The notes beneath the pieces are model-generated. The model was not told where the DNA came from, did no database searches, and saw only the letters and a program-made list of their open reading frames with translations. A stretch of 64,000 nt of DNA, taken from an uncultured Dehalococcoidia bacterium. GTDB taxonomy: Bacteria > Chloroflexota > Dehalococcoidia > Lucifugimonadales > G958296245. Position 1 is the first letter of the stretch. Every line of letters starts with the position of its first letter. The stretch is taken from contig OY282458.1 in the NCBI GenBank assembly GCA_958296245.1, positions 1,448,777 through 1,512,776 of the forward strand. The letters are read 5' to 3'. A program made the position numbers and the translations under genes. Shown here piece by piece: positions 16,570-25,868 of this stretch.

Positions 16570-17537
16570 GGAATCTGGAGCTCAGGGCGGCGATAAGGGA
16601 AGCCCTGGTCCAAGAGATGCGCCGTGATGAGACGGTGCACCTCTTCGGGGAAGACGTCGCCTACTACGGCGGCATCCTTGGGGTTACCAAGGGGATGCTG
16701 GAGGAGTTCGGCCCGGACCGGGTAATGGATACGCCCATATCGGAGTCGGGGTTCGCGGGCATGGCAGTGGGCGCCGCGCTGATGGGCCTCCGTCCGATAA
16801 TCGAGATGCAGTTCACCGGCCTAATTACGGTAGCTATGGATCAGCTCGTCAACACGGGAGCCAAGGCCCGCTACGTGCACGACGGCGCCATGTCGGTCCC
16901 GATGGTGGTGCGGTCGCCGCACATGATGCACGGCAACGCCTACATGAGCCAGGCGCTCGAAGCGTGGTTCACTCACATACCGGGGTTCAAGGTCGTCACG
17001 CCATCGACCCCGGCTGACGCCAAGGCGTTGATGATAACGTCGATACGCGACCCGGACCCCGTGCTCTACGTCGAGCACGAGGACTTGTACGGCGTGATCG
17101 GCCCCGTTCCTGAGGAGTCTGAGGGGGCGCCCCTGGGCCGGGCTTCGATCCGGCGGGAGGGGTCGGACGTGACGGTCGTCGCGTGGCTGGCTATGGTCCC
17201 GGTCGCGGACGCGGCGGCCTCAGAACTCGCCGCGGAGGGGATTTCGGTTGAGGTCATAGACCCGAGGACCCTCGTGCCGTTCGATTCCGAGCGCGTGTTG
17301 CAGTCCGTCCGCAAGACGGGGCGGCTGGTCATAGTCCACGAGGCCGTCAGGCGCGGCGGGTTCGGCGGCGAGATAGCGGCGATGGTTGCGGGCAGCGACG
17401 CCGTCTCGCATCTGAAGGCGCCCATACAGCGCGTCGCTAACCCGGGCGTACCGGTGCCCCATGCCAAGGGGCTGAACCGGGCCGTCCTCCCCGACGAGGA
17501 CGACGTCATAGCAGCGGTGAAACGAGCCCTAGACTGA
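16566..17537 (+). CDS. Thiamine-diphosphate E1 dehydrogenase, beta subunit
   Basis: 323 aa transketolase-like beta subunit that forms the E1 heterotetramer with the preceding gene. Seen: AIREALVQEMRRDETVHLFG, GEDVAYYGG, the DTPISESGFAGMAVGAALMG segment and a C-terminal VIDPRTLVPFD with EAVRRGGFGGEI. GTG 16566 overlaps the alpha stop by 4 bp, giving translational coupling. The gene runs convergently into the HAD phosphatase gene. Confidence 0.87.
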   Translation: MRNLELRAAIREALVQEMRRDETVHLFGEDVAYYGGILGVTKGMLEEFGPDRVMDTPISESGFAGMAVGAALMGLRPIIEMQFTGLITVAMDQLVNTGAKARYVHDGAMSVPMVVRSPHMMHGNAYMSQALEAWFTHIPGFKVVTPSTPADAKALMITSIRDPDPVLYVEHEDLYGVIGPVPEESEGAPLGRASIRREGSDVTVVAWLAMVPVADAAASELAAEGISVEVIDPRTLVPFDSERVLQSVRKTGRLVIVHEAVRRGGFGGEIAAMVAGSDAVSHLKAPIQRVANPGVPVPHAKGLNRAVLPDEDDVIAAVKRALD

Positions 17538-17731
17538 GTCAGGACGTGGAGACGCCTACGACTCACCCTCTGAGTTGATGGCTCCGGCATACGGTGGTCC
17601 AAGTTGAGAGCACAGGGTGCGGCGCCCACCGGCGCTGACGGACGAGAAGGCTCCTCTTAAAACGCAGGCATACGGCAGGAACTGCCGCAGCTACGAATTC
17701 CGACGCCTCTCACGCGCATTGAGCCAGCATC
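17538..17731. other. Intergenic, convergent gene ends with a small hairpin
   Basis: Gap of 194 bp between the E1 beta stop and the HAD stop. It contains CGGCAG-GAA-CTGCCG (17673-17687), which on the minus strand is followed after about 12 bases by GTTTTAAG, a weak terminator candidate for the HAD gene. I see no gene here. Confidence 0.35.
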
Positions 17732-18547
17732 CTAGCTGACTCCTCCGATCTGTCCGACGGCGAGCAGTTCCTCTAGCACCTGTGCGACGCCGTCCTCCTC
17801 GAAGGCAGGCGCAACGCGGTCGGCTACCTCCAGCACCTCTGCGACGGCTCCATCTACGGCGACCCCCAGGCCCGCCCACTCCAGCATGTGCACGTCGTTG
17901 TAGCCGTTTCCGAAGGCGATAGTTTCATCACGCCTGACCCCGAGGCGGCTGCCCAGCCAGGCCAGAGCCTTGTGCTTGCCGCCCTCCGGGTGGAGTATCT
18001 CGCAGAAGCGGGGCAGCGACCGTGTTATGTGCAGCGTCGAGTCGAAGGCCTTGGTCAGATTCGAGTGAAGCACGGCGACGTCGTCCTCGCCGCCGACTGC
18101 GACGAGCCTGCACAGGGACATTTCAGCCAAGTCCCTCAGGTCGTCGACGACGTGTACGCGCCCCGGGTTACGCTCGGCGTAGCCCTCGACCCAGGGGGTC
18201 CTCATGTTGACGTAGACGTCGTTGCCGAGGTAGGCGGCCACCTCCGTCGGCCACGCTGCCAGCGCGTCGAGGGCGGCGTTGGCCATTTCGGGCGTCAGCG
18301 TGCGGCTCCAGAGCACCTCTCCACCCTGCGGCTCTGCTACCACAGCGCCCTGGAAAGCGACGATAGGCGTCGTAATACCCAGTTCGGCAGCAGCCGAAGC
18401 GGCGGAGGTGAATATCCTCCCGGTGGCCAGCGTGACGGCTGCGCCGGCGGCGCGCACGCTTCCTAAAGTCCGCCTCGTACGCTCGGACGGGGAGCGATCT
18501 ATCGTTCGTATGGTTCCGTCGACGTCCAGGGCGGCCAGCTTGTACAT
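17732..18547 (-). CDS. HAD-superfamily hydrolase, Cof type
   Basis: 271 aa. Seen: motif I LDVDGT (nucleophile Asp at about residue 8), motif II LATGR, Lys region EGGKHKALAWL and the late acidic motif FGNGYNDVHM with two metal-binding positions. These define a Cof-type (IIB cap) phosphatase of sugar phosphates, nucleotides or flavin precursors; the substrate cannot be told. Start ATG 18547. It stands alone on the minus strand, with a miniature element just upstream. Confidence 0.85.
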   Translation of the reverse strand: MYKLAALDVDGTIRTIDRSPSERTRRTLGSVRAAGAAVTLATGRIFTSAASAAAELGITTPIVAFQGAVVAEPQGGEVLWSRTLTPEMANAALDALAAWPTEVAAYLGNDVYVNMRTPWVEGYAERNPGRVHVVDDLRDLAEMSLCRLVAVGGEDDVAVLHSNLTKAFDSTLHITRSLPRFCEILHPEGGKHKALAWLGSRLGVRRDETIAFGNGYNDVHMLEWAGLGVAVDGAVAEVLEVADRVAPAFEEDGVAQVLEELLAVGQIGGVS

Positions 18548-18561
18548 GCTTACTGCCTCAG

Positions 18562-18702
18562 TGTAACTGTTCAGGCTTGGTGAGGTCCTTTTCGACTGGC
18601 GCAGCCCCTGTTCATCACTGGGGGCACAGCCCCCATACCCCCTGCCAGAGGGGAGAACCTCTCTGGGTCCCCCCTTCGGATCTCACGGAGTCCGAACAGT
18701 TT
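18562..18702. mobile_element. AACTGTTC-family miniature element, copy B
   Basis: About 140 bp. Its ends AACTGTTCAGGCTTGGTGAG and, in reverse complement, AACTGTTCGGACTCCGTGAG match at 16 of 20 positions. TGCCTCAG occurs just outside both ends (18554-18561 and 18703-18710), a likely target duplication. It contains GGGGGCACAGCCCCC and one repeat unit (CCCCCTGCCAGAGGGGAGAA). No frame of note. It separates the HAD gene from the molybdenum hydroxylase gene. Confidence 0.75.
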
Positions 18703-18813
18703 TGCCTCAGGTCGTGCGTCATTCTACATCAGGGCCGACGCCTATAGCTCGCAGCCCGGCCCCGCCCATTCTCCCTATGCTAGAATGCAATTTGTACTGC
18801 AAGGAACCAGGAG

Positions 18814-21105
18814 ATGGTGATGGTAGCTGATACAACGGCAGCGAAGGCCGGCTACAAGGTTGTGGGGACGCGCCCGATCAGGCACGACGGCGTCGACAAG
18901 GTCACCGGAAGGGCGCTCTACGGGGCCGACGTCCGGCCGCCGGGGCTCTTATGGGGCAAGATGTTGCGCAGCCCCCACGCTCACGCGCGGATAGTGTCGA
19001 TAGACGCGAGCCGGGCGGAGGCGCTGCCGGAAGTCGCGGCCGTGGTCACGTTCGCAGACCTGCCGCGGCCCAAGGACACCTTGGCCGAGGTCGGCGAAGA
19101 CCAGATCATGAGCCAGAAGTACTTGAGCAACAACGTCATCGCCGAGGATAAGGCGCTCTACAAGGGCCATGCCGTCGCGGCGGTGGCCGCCTCCAGCCCC
19201 CACGCCGCCGAGGAGGCCCTGGGCCTGATCGACGTCTGCTACGACGTGCTCCCCCCGGTCACGAACGCCGAAGACGCTCTGAAACCGGACGCGCCCATCC
19301 TTCACGAGCACATCACCGCTCCGGAGGGATTCGGCGACGAAAGGCGCACCGGGACCAATGCGACTGGCTACGTGCAACATCGTCTCGGCGACGTCGAAAA
19401 GGGGTTCGCCGAGGCGGACGTCGTCATCGAGCGCGAGTTCCGCACCCGGACGGTGCATCAGGGCTACATCGAGCCCCAGAACGCCACCGCCCTATGGGGC
19501 GAGGACGGCAGGCTGACCGTGTGGTGCAGCAGCCAAGGCCACTTCGGCATCCGCGACCAAGTGTCGAGCATTCTGGACGTTCCGGTGTCTAGGATCAAAG
19601 TAGTCCCGATGGAGATAGGCGGCGGCTTCGGGGGAAAGCTGCGCGTGTACTTGGAGCCGATCGCGGCGCTGCTCTCCAAGAAGAGCGGCGCCCCGGTGAA
19701 GATGGTCATGACCCGCGCCGAGGTGTTGGAGGCGACCGGCCCCACTTCCGGCAGCCACGTCAAGGTGAAGATGGGGGCGACCACGGAGGGGCGAATAACG
19801 GCCGCCCAAGCCTACTTCGCCCTGGAGGCGGGGGCATACCCCGGGGCGCCGGTAGGCGGCGCGGCGGCCTGCATACTGACCCCGTATGACATCGAGAACG
19901 TCCTGCTCGAGGGCGTGGAGGCGCTGACCAACAAACCGGCCACGGCTGCGTACCGAGCCCCCGGCTCGCCGATCGTGACCTTCGCGGTCGAATCGGTTGT
20001 CGATGAGATCCGCCGCCGCCTGGACCTCGATCCCATGGAGTTTCGGATTCTCAATGCCGCCAAGGAGGGCACCAGGCGCGCGGACGGGACGATGAACCCG
20101 CCGATAGGCGCGCTCGAGGTCATGGAAGCCGTTAGGGACCATCCGAGCTACTCGGCTCCACTGTCCGGCCCCAATGAGGGGCGAGGGGTCGCCGTAGGGT
20201 TCTGGCGGAATAACACGGGGCCCGCCGCGGTCGTGGCGAACGTGCTGCCGGATGGGCGCGTCAGCCTCGTGGAGGGGTCGGTAGACATCGGCGGTACGCG
20301 GACGGCGGTGGCTCAGCAGTTTGCCGAGTCCCTGGGTATTCCCGTAGAGGACGTTTCCCCGCAGATAGGCGATACGGACGCCATAGGATACACCTCCAAC
20401 ACCGGGGGGAGCGGCGTCGTCTTCAAGTCGGGCATGGCTGCTCTTGAGGCCGCCAGCGACGTCAAGCGCCAGATGGCTGAGCGGGCCGCTATTCTGTGGG
20501 AGGTCCCCCCGGAGGAGGTCGAGTACGCCGAGGGCGTAATCCGGCACAGAAGGGACCCTGAGCTGCGGATGGCTTTCAGGGAGTTGGCCGGTCAGCTCAA
20601 CGATACGGGAGGCCCGGTAGTGGGCCGCGGCAACGTCAGCCCAACGGGGGTGGGCGGGTCCTTTGCGGCGAACATCGTTGACCTCCGGGTCGACCCCGAG
20701 ACCGGAAAGGTGGACGTACTCCGGTTCACCGCTATCCAGGACGCCGGCGCTGCCATACACCCGTCATACGTGGAAGGGCAGATGCAAGGAGGCGCGGCGC
20801 AGGGGGCCGGTTGGGCCCTGAACGAGGAGTACTTCATGAGCGGAGACGGGGCGCTCCTCAACGCGACGCTTCTCGACTACAGGATGCCGACTTCGTTGGA
20901 CCTGCCGATGATAGACACTGTTATCGTGGAGGTGCCTAACCCGGGACACCCATTCGGCGTTAGAGGAGTAGGGGAGGCGAACATCGTCCCCCCGCTCGCC
21001 GCCTTTGCCAACGCTGTTGACGACGCTGTAGGAGCCAGATTGACCCAACTCCCGATGTCCCCCGCAGCTATCGTCGCCGCCTTGGCAAGGGCCGGAAGGA
21101 CATAG
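18814..21105 (+). CDS. Molybdenum hydroxylase large subunit (xanthine dehydrogenase/CoxL superfamily)
   Basis: 763 aa molybdopterin-binding subunit that hydroxylates aromatic heterocycles, aldehydes or similar substrates. Seen: N-terminal GYKVVGTRPIRHDGVDKVTG, Moco-contact GGGFGGK at 269-275, AYRAPG at 380-384 and the catalytic glutamate Glu721 in GVGEANIVPP. The CO dehydrogenase active-site loop (AYRCSFR) is absent, so it is not a form I CO dehydrogenase. No FAD or 2Fe-2S subunit gene lies near, although activity normally needs both. ATG 18814 follows AAGGAACCAGGAG. Confidence 0.85.
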   Translation: MVMVADTTAAKAGYKVVGTRPIRHDGVDKVTGRALYGADVRPPGLLWGKMLRSPHAHARIVSIDASRAEALPEVAAVVTFADLPRPKDTLAEVGEDQIMSQKYLSNNVIAEDKALYKGHAVAAVAASSPHAAEEALGLIDVCYDVLPPVTNAEDALKPDAPILHEHITAPEGFGDERRTGTNATGYVQHRLGDVEKGFAEADVVIEREFRTRTVHQGYIEPQNATALWGEDGRLTVWCSSQGHFGIRDQVSSILDVPVSRIKVVPMEIGGGFGGKLRVYLEPIAALLSKKSGAPVKMVMTRAEVLEATGPTSGSHVKVKMGATTEGRITAAQAYFALEAGAYPGAPVGGAAACILTPYDIENVLLEGVEALTNKPATAAYRAPGSPIVTFAVESVVDEIRRRLDLDPMEFRILNAAKEGTRRADGTMNPPIGALEVMEAVRDHPSYSAPLSGPNEGRGVAVGFWRNNTGPAAVVANVLPDGRVSLVEGSVDIGGTRTAVAQQFAESLGIPVEDVSPQIGDTDAIGYTSNTGGSGVVFKSGMAALEAASDVKRQMAERAAILWEVPPEEVEYAEGVIRHRRDPELRMAFRELAGQLNDTGGPVVGRGNVSPTGVGGSFAANIVDLRVDPETGKVDVLRFTAIQDAGAAIHPSYVEGQMQGGAAQGAGWALNEEYFMSGDGALLNATLLDYRMPTSLDLPMIDTVIVEVPNPGHPFGVRGVGEANIVPPLAAFANAVDDAVGARLTQLPMSPAAIVAALARAGRT

Positions 21106-21335
21106 CCGCTTGCGCGTCCTTGGGTTGACACCCTCTTCTAGTGAGTCCTATAGTGAGTCTAGGCAGCCTCAGTATGGGGCCGATGTTCGTTCGAGGTTAG
21201 AGGCGGAATTTTCTCTGCTGAATGAGGGGCCGGCGGAAAGCGCCAGCCGAGCGCCGTTGGCCTCGGCAGTCCCGGGACGCCGGCGTCATGCCAAGTTGAC
21301 GCACCTCATCCGATTCGAGGGTAGGGATCGAGTAG
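21106..21335. other. Intergenic, 230 bp
   Basis: Gap before the Gld-type ABC operon. A short repeat gagtcctatagtgagtcta is visible near 21141. I found no convincing promoter or gene. Confidence 0.3.
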
Positions 21336-22373
21336 ATGGCTGACAATAAGAGCACGGCAGATCTGACCATCCAGGTCAGCGGGGTTACCAAGACCTTCGG
21401 CCCGACCGTGGCCGTGAACGACGTCTCCTTCGACGTACGCAAGGGCGAGGTGGTGGGTTTCCTGGGTCCTAACGGCTCAGGCAAGACGACCACCATGCGG
21501 CTCCTCACCTCCTACTATACGCCTGACAGAGGCGAGATACTCATCGAAGGGTCCGACAACCAGGAGAACGACCTCGCCACAAGGCAGAAGATCGGATACC
21601 TGCCGGAGAACAACCCACTATACGGCGACATGCTCGTCCACGAGTACTTGGACTTCGTCGCCGACCTCCGCGGCCTGTCGGGGTCCGAAAAGAAGGCAAA
21701 CATCGAACAGGCCGTCGATGAGACCCATATCGCGGAGATCTACTACAAGCCGATCAGCGAATGCTCCAAAGGTTACAGGCAGCGGGCCGGGTTGGCACAA
21801 GCCCTTCTCCACAGGCCGAACATCCTGATCATGGATGAGCCCACCGAGGGTCTGGACCCGAACCAGAGGGTGCCCATCCGCGAACTCATCAAGACGATAG
21901 GCGCCCAGAGGACGGTACTGCTCAGCACCCACGTCCTGAGCGAGGTCGAGCAGACCTGCGACCGGCTCCTAGTGATCACGCGCGGCAGGATAGTTGCCCA
22001 GGGCACTTTGGACGACTTGCGGGCCCAGGCCAGAAGCAGAAGGCAGGTCAACATCGAGGTGAAGGGGAAGGGTGTCAAGGCCGGGCTCCGAGAGATTCCG
22101 AACGTAGATGAGATCGAGGACGTAGGGGCGGTCGACGGCCGCCGGCGCTATTCCGTCCTCGTTTCGGGTGAGGGCGACGTAAGGCCGCAGGTCTTCGACA
22201 TGGCGAAACGGCGCGACTGGGTGCTGTGGGACCTTCATGAGGAGGGAGCCAGCCTCTCGGACCTCTTCCATTCCCTGACGGCGCCGGGCGCGGACGAAGA
22301 ATCCCAGACGGAGAGTAACGAGCCCACCGAGGGCGGGCGCTTCAGGTGGCGCTGGCCTCCCTTCCGGGCGTAG
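21336..22373 (+). CDS. Gld/CcmA-type ABC transporter ATPase
   Basis: 345 aa ATP-binding subunit. Seen: Walker A GPNGSGKTT, IGYLPENNPLYGDM Q-loop region, signature CSKGYRQRAGLAQAL, Walker B ILIMDEPTEGLDPNQ and LSTHVLSEVEQ. About 100 extra residues follow the ATPase domain. Together with the next two genes it makes a GldA-GldFG-DUF4340 set; such systems are linked to gliding in Bacteroidota but occur widely in other phyla with unknown cargo. The stop is 6 bp before the permease ATG. Confidence 0.85.
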   Translation: MADNKSTADLTIQVSGVTKTFGPTVAVNDVSFDVRKGEVVGFLGPNGSGKTTTMRLLTSYYTPDRGEILIEGSDNQENDLATRQKIGYLPENNPLYGDMLVHEYLDFVADLRGLSGSEKKANIEQAVDETHIAEIYYKPISECSKGYRQRAGLAQALLHRPNILIMDEPTEGLDPNQRVPIRELIKTIGAQRTVLLSTHVLSEVEQTCDRLLVITRGRIVAQGTLDDLRAQARSRRQVNIEVKGKGVKAGLREIPNVDEIEDVGAVDGRRRYSVLVSGEGDVRPQVFDMAKRRDWVLWDLHEEGASLSDLFHSLTAPGADEESQTESNEPTEGGRFRWRWPPFRA

Positions 22374-22379
22374 ATCGAG

Positions 22380-24674
22380 ATGCGAATTTTCACTGCCCTA
22401 GTCAAGAAGGACCTCAAGGGGTACTTCGACCAACCGACGGGATACATCCTCCTCGTAGTGTTCATCGGGGTAATCTCGTTCTTCTTCTTCAGGGCGTTGG
22501 ATACGTCGAGAGAGGCATCCTTGCGCCCTCTGTTCGAGGTGTTGGTCCTGCCCTGGGTGCTGCCGGTATTCGTTGCGGCGGCTACCATGAGGCTGGTTGC
22601 CGAGGAGCAGCGCGACGGAACCCTGGAGATACTGTTGACCCAGCCCCTGCGGGGCTGGTCGGTGCTCTTGGCCAAGTTCGTTTCCGGCTTCCTGTTCGTG
22701 GGTGTCGGCATCCTCTTCACCGTGGTCATCCCCTTGGCGCTCTCGGCGGCGGGCGACTTGGACAGCGGCGCCATCGCCGCGCAGTACATTGGGACTTTCC
22801 TCCTGACGGCTTCCTTCGTTGCCATCGGTGTCTTCAGTTCCAGCCTAACGCAGAACCAGATCATCTCGTTCATGGTGTCGCTGGCGCTGATAGTCGGTCT
22901 CATGCTCGCGGGCTCGCCCGTGATCACTCTGGCTGTGCCCCCGGGCATCGCCGTGCTGATTCAGGACCTGAGCCCGGCGACCCACTACACGTCGATACTC
23001 CGCGGCATCATCGACCTGAGGGACGTGCTCTACTTCATCGCGCTGGTATCGGCCTTTCTGAGCGGCTCATACCTTCTCATCCGAAGCAAGAGCATCAGCC
23101 ACCGGTCGCCGATGTACCGCAATCTCCAGCTTGGCGTGGCCGGCCTGGTTGTCATCAGCCTCCTAGTAGGGTGGTTCGGCGGCATCATCGAAGGGCGGAT
23201 AGACCTGACCGAGAAGCGGTTGCATACCTTCAGCCCGGCCACCAAAGAGGTCCTTGGGAGCCTGGACGACCTGCTCACGATCAAGTTCTTCTACACCGAC
23301 GACCTGCCGCCCCAAGCCGCTCTCGTGCGGCGCGACCTGGAGGACTTCATTGACGCTGTGCAGGAGCAGGGCAGGGGTAACATCAGGGTACTTCTCCGGA
23401 GAACAGACCCCGAGGACGAGGACTCGGTACGCGAGGCTCAGGAGAATCTCATACGCCCCGTCCAGTTCAACGTCCAATCACAAGGTGAGATCCAAATCAA
23501 GGTCGGATACCTCGGTCTCGCCATGACCTACATCAATCAGCGTGAGGTCATCGCAGTGGTCCGTACCACCGACGGGTTGGAGTTCGCGCTGGCCTCTGCC
23601 GTATTCAGGATGCTCCAAAAGGACCCCCAGACCGTCGCCTTCCACACCAACTCTGAGGACCCCGGGTTGAGGTTCGAAGAGGGCGGGGAACCCGACTTCA
23701 GGACGATCCGGGCCGCCCTGACCGCGCAGACTCAGGTGGAGGAGAGCAGGGAGGGCAGGGAAGGGCAGATGCAGATGGGCGGTATCGACGCCCTCGTGGT
23801 GACCGGCCCCATGAGGGAGTTGCCGGAGCCTCTCTTCACCGAGTGGGACACGTACTTCGCAGAAGGCGGGCAGGCTGTGTTCCTGATGGACCCCGTTATC
23901 AACGATACGCAGAACTTCAGGGGCGTCATGAACCAGTTCAACTTGGACGGATACCTCGCGCAGTATGGGGTGCGCGTCAACAAGGACATGGTGTTCGACA
24001 CCCGGTCTCACGAGTCGCTGACAGTACCCGACGTCTTCCAACCCATCATCGTCCCTTACCAATACTGGGTGCGCATACCGCAGGCCGACGCCCGGGTGTC
24101 AGGCGGCGTGACCTCCGTCGTATTCCCTTGGGCCAGTTCCATAGACTTGGTCGATCCCACTGAACCCTCCGTCCAGATAGAAGACGTAATACCGCTGGTC
24201 GAGACCACCCAGTTTGGGGCAGTGGATTCAGATTACCAGAACCTATTTCCCCAATCTCCGCATCTGTCCGACCTGCCTGAGGACGAGCTCGGATCGAGGA
24301 TGCTGGCCGTCGCCATAACCGGCACCAGATGCCCGCCGGGCGAGACGGAATGCACGCGGGATCCTGAAAAGCGCTTTCGGATAATCGTTGCGGGCGACTC
24401 CGACTGGATAAACGAGGGTTGGGCCACCCAGGGCCAGGGCCACGTTGAGATGATGAGCAACTGGATCGACTGGCTCACACAGGACGACGCGCTGGCCGCG
24501 ATACGGGCCAAGGGGCGCACCGTTCGGACCCTCCTGTACGACTCGGAGACCCAGCGTCTGCTAGTCAGATATGGCAGCATAGCGGGCGTGCCTGTGCTCT
24601 TCGTCATTCTCGGCTTGGTCCGCTTCTTCGTGAGGCACAGAATGAAAAGGAAGACGTACACAAGTGAAGAGTAG
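22380..24674 (+). CDS. Fused ABC-2 permease (GldF-like) and GldG-like extracytoplasmic protein
   Basis: 764 aa. Residues 1 to about 245 form a six-helix ABC-2 permease (KKDLKGYFDQPTGYILLVVF, EEQRDGTLEILLTQPL). Then a membrane helix near 255-275 leads into the GldG/IFT52-like region with DLTEKRLHTFSPATKEVL and a FFYTDDLPPQ segment, and a last transmembrane helix lies near the C-terminus (GVPVLFVILGLVRFF). In Bacteroidota these are usually two genes, gldF and gldG; here they are one frame. It is followed with an 11-bp overlap by the DUF4340 gene. Confidence 0.82.
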   Translation: MRIFTALVKKDLKGYFDQPTGYILLVVFIGVISFFFFRALDTSREASLRPLFEVLVLPWVLPVFVAAATMRLVAEEQRDGTLEILLTQPLRGWSVLLAKFVSGFLFVGVGILFTVVIPLALSAAGDLDSGAIAAQYIGTFLLTASFVAIGVFSSSLTQNQIISFMVSLALIVGLMLAGSPVITLAVPPGIAVLIQDLSPATHYTSILRGIIDLRDVLYFIALVSAFLSGSYLLIRSKSISHRSPMYRNLQLGVAGLVVISLLVGWFGGIIEGRIDLTEKRLHTFSPATKEVLGSLDDLLTIKFFYTDDLPPQAALVRRDLEDFIDAVQEQGRGNIRVLLRRTDPEDEDSVREAQENLIRPVQFNVQSQGEIQIKVGYLGLAMTYINQREVIAVVRTTDGLEFALASAVFRMLQKDPQTVAFHTNSEDPGLRFEEGGEPDFRTIRAALTAQTQVEESREGREGQMQMGGIDALVVTGPMRELPEPLFTEWDTYFAEGGQAVFLMDPVINDTQNFRGVMNQFNLDGYLAQYGVRVNKDMVFDTRSHESLTVPDVFQPIIVPYQYWVRIPQADARVSGGVTSVVFPWASSIDLVDPTEPSVQIEDVIPLVETTQFGAVDSDYQNLFPQSPHLSDLPEDELGSRMLAVAITGTRCPPGETECTRDPEKRFRIIVAGDSDWINEGWATQGQGHVEMMSNWIDWLTQDDALAAIRAKGRTVRTLLYDSETQRLLVRYGSIAGVPVLFVILGLVRFFVRHRMKRKTYTSEE

Positions 24675-25734
24675 ACAGGTCGGCATCCTGCTGGCGGTGG
24701 TGGTAGTCATCGGCGTCGCTGGGCTCCTGATCAGGTTGCTCTCGGCCGACATCCTAGACGAGTCCGAGCTCAGCGGCTTGGCTCAGCTGGACGAGGACGT
24801 CATCGACAAGGTCGTCATGAGGGGGGAGGATAGTGAGATCGCGATAGTCAAGTCGGAGGACGGGTGGTTCTTGGACGAGTACCCCGTGTTCGACGCCAAG
24901 CTGTTCATCATGTGGGACGCCGTCTCAAAGTTCGACGGCGCCGACCTCGTATCCACGAATTCCGAGAACCACTGGCTCATGGGGGTCACTCCGGAAGACG
25001 GGACGACTGTCCAGTTCTTTAGCGGAGACGAGATGAGGGAGGAGTTGCTGATAGGAGACCACTTCGCGGCGTCGATAGGGATGAGGCAGCTATCGGCCTG
25101 GTCGCAGTCGGTGCGAATGTGTTACATCCGCAGGCCCGGCGCCGATGAGGTCTACGGGATAACCTGCCTCTTCTCCGACAACTTCGCCCCTCAAGACAAC
25201 GAGTGGAAATCTCCGATTGTCGCCCAGGTCCCGACCGAAGACATCCTGTACTTCACGTACGAGTTCCGCGACGAGGCGTTCCATGTCCGCCCGATCGAGG
25301 GCGGCGGCTGGGCGGTAGTCTCCGAGGATGGGACGATAGAGGCGGCGAGGGATGGGGTCATGTCCGGGATTTTGAGTGTTCTCCAGCGGTTCATAGCCTC
25401 CAGCGTTCCGACCGACGAGGAGAAGGCCGCGATGGACTTCGGCGACCCGTTCCTCAAGCTCAACGTCATAACCAAGCCGGACTCGGAGACCCCTTCGGTA
25501 GAGTTCCTGTTCACAGAGAAGGATGAGTTTACCTACTACGTCAAGGACGCCTCCAAGCCCTACGCGTACGTCGTGGAGTCCGACCCCGTCTTCGACCTGC
25601 TGAGCAGTCGCGAGCGCTTCACTACGGAGCCGGTATACGAAGGGCCAGCCATTCCGCAGCCGGGGACGCCTGCCACACCCGGAGCCGCTCCCAGCGGGGA
25701 CGACGCTACGGCGACCCCCACGCCGTCCGGCTGA
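24664..25734 (+). CDS. DUF4340-type membrane-anchored protein of the Gld-like ABC operon
   Basis: 356 aa. A single N-terminal anchor (VGILLAVVVVIGVAGLLIRL) is followed by an extracytoplasmic region with repeated short beta motifs (DKVVMRGEDSEIAIVKSEDG, then a second such block near residue 170), as in DUF4340 proteins that accompany GldFG-like transporters. The tail is Pro/Thr/Ala-rich and low-complexity (TPATPGAAPS...). GTG 24664 lies inside the end of the permease gene. Function unknown; a substrate-contacting partner is inference. Confidence 0.75.
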   Translation: MKSRQVGILLAVVVVIGVAGLLIRLLSADILDESELSGLAQLDEDVIDKVVMRGEDSEIAIVKSEDGWFLDEYPVFDAKLFIMWDAVSKFDGADLVSTNSENHWLMGVTPEDGTTVQFFSGDEMREELLIGDHFAASIGMRQLSAWSQSVRMCYIRRPGADEVYGITCLFSDNFAPQDNEWKSPIVAQVPTEDILYFTYEFRDEAFHVRPIEGGGWAVVSEDGTIEAARDGVMSGILSVLQRFIASSVPTDEEKAAMDFGDPFLKLNVITKPDSETPSVEFLFTEKDEFTYYVKDASKPYAYVVESDPVFDLLSSRERFTTEPVYEGPAIPQPGTPATPGAAPSGDDATATPTPSG

Positions 25735-25868
25735 TACAGGGCTTATAGGGTTCTATCTGCACTCGGCCGGAGCCGGGCGGCCTCTCCGTAAAACAACCAT
25801 GCGGCCCCGGCGTCCAACCGGACGATCCTTAGAGGGCAGAGGGGGCTCCTCGCCTCAGATGCGGGGCC

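Noticed and set aside
18814-21105. CO dehydrogenase large subunit (coxL, form I)
   Set aside because: The AYRCSFR active-site loop is absent; the stretch reads AYRAPG.
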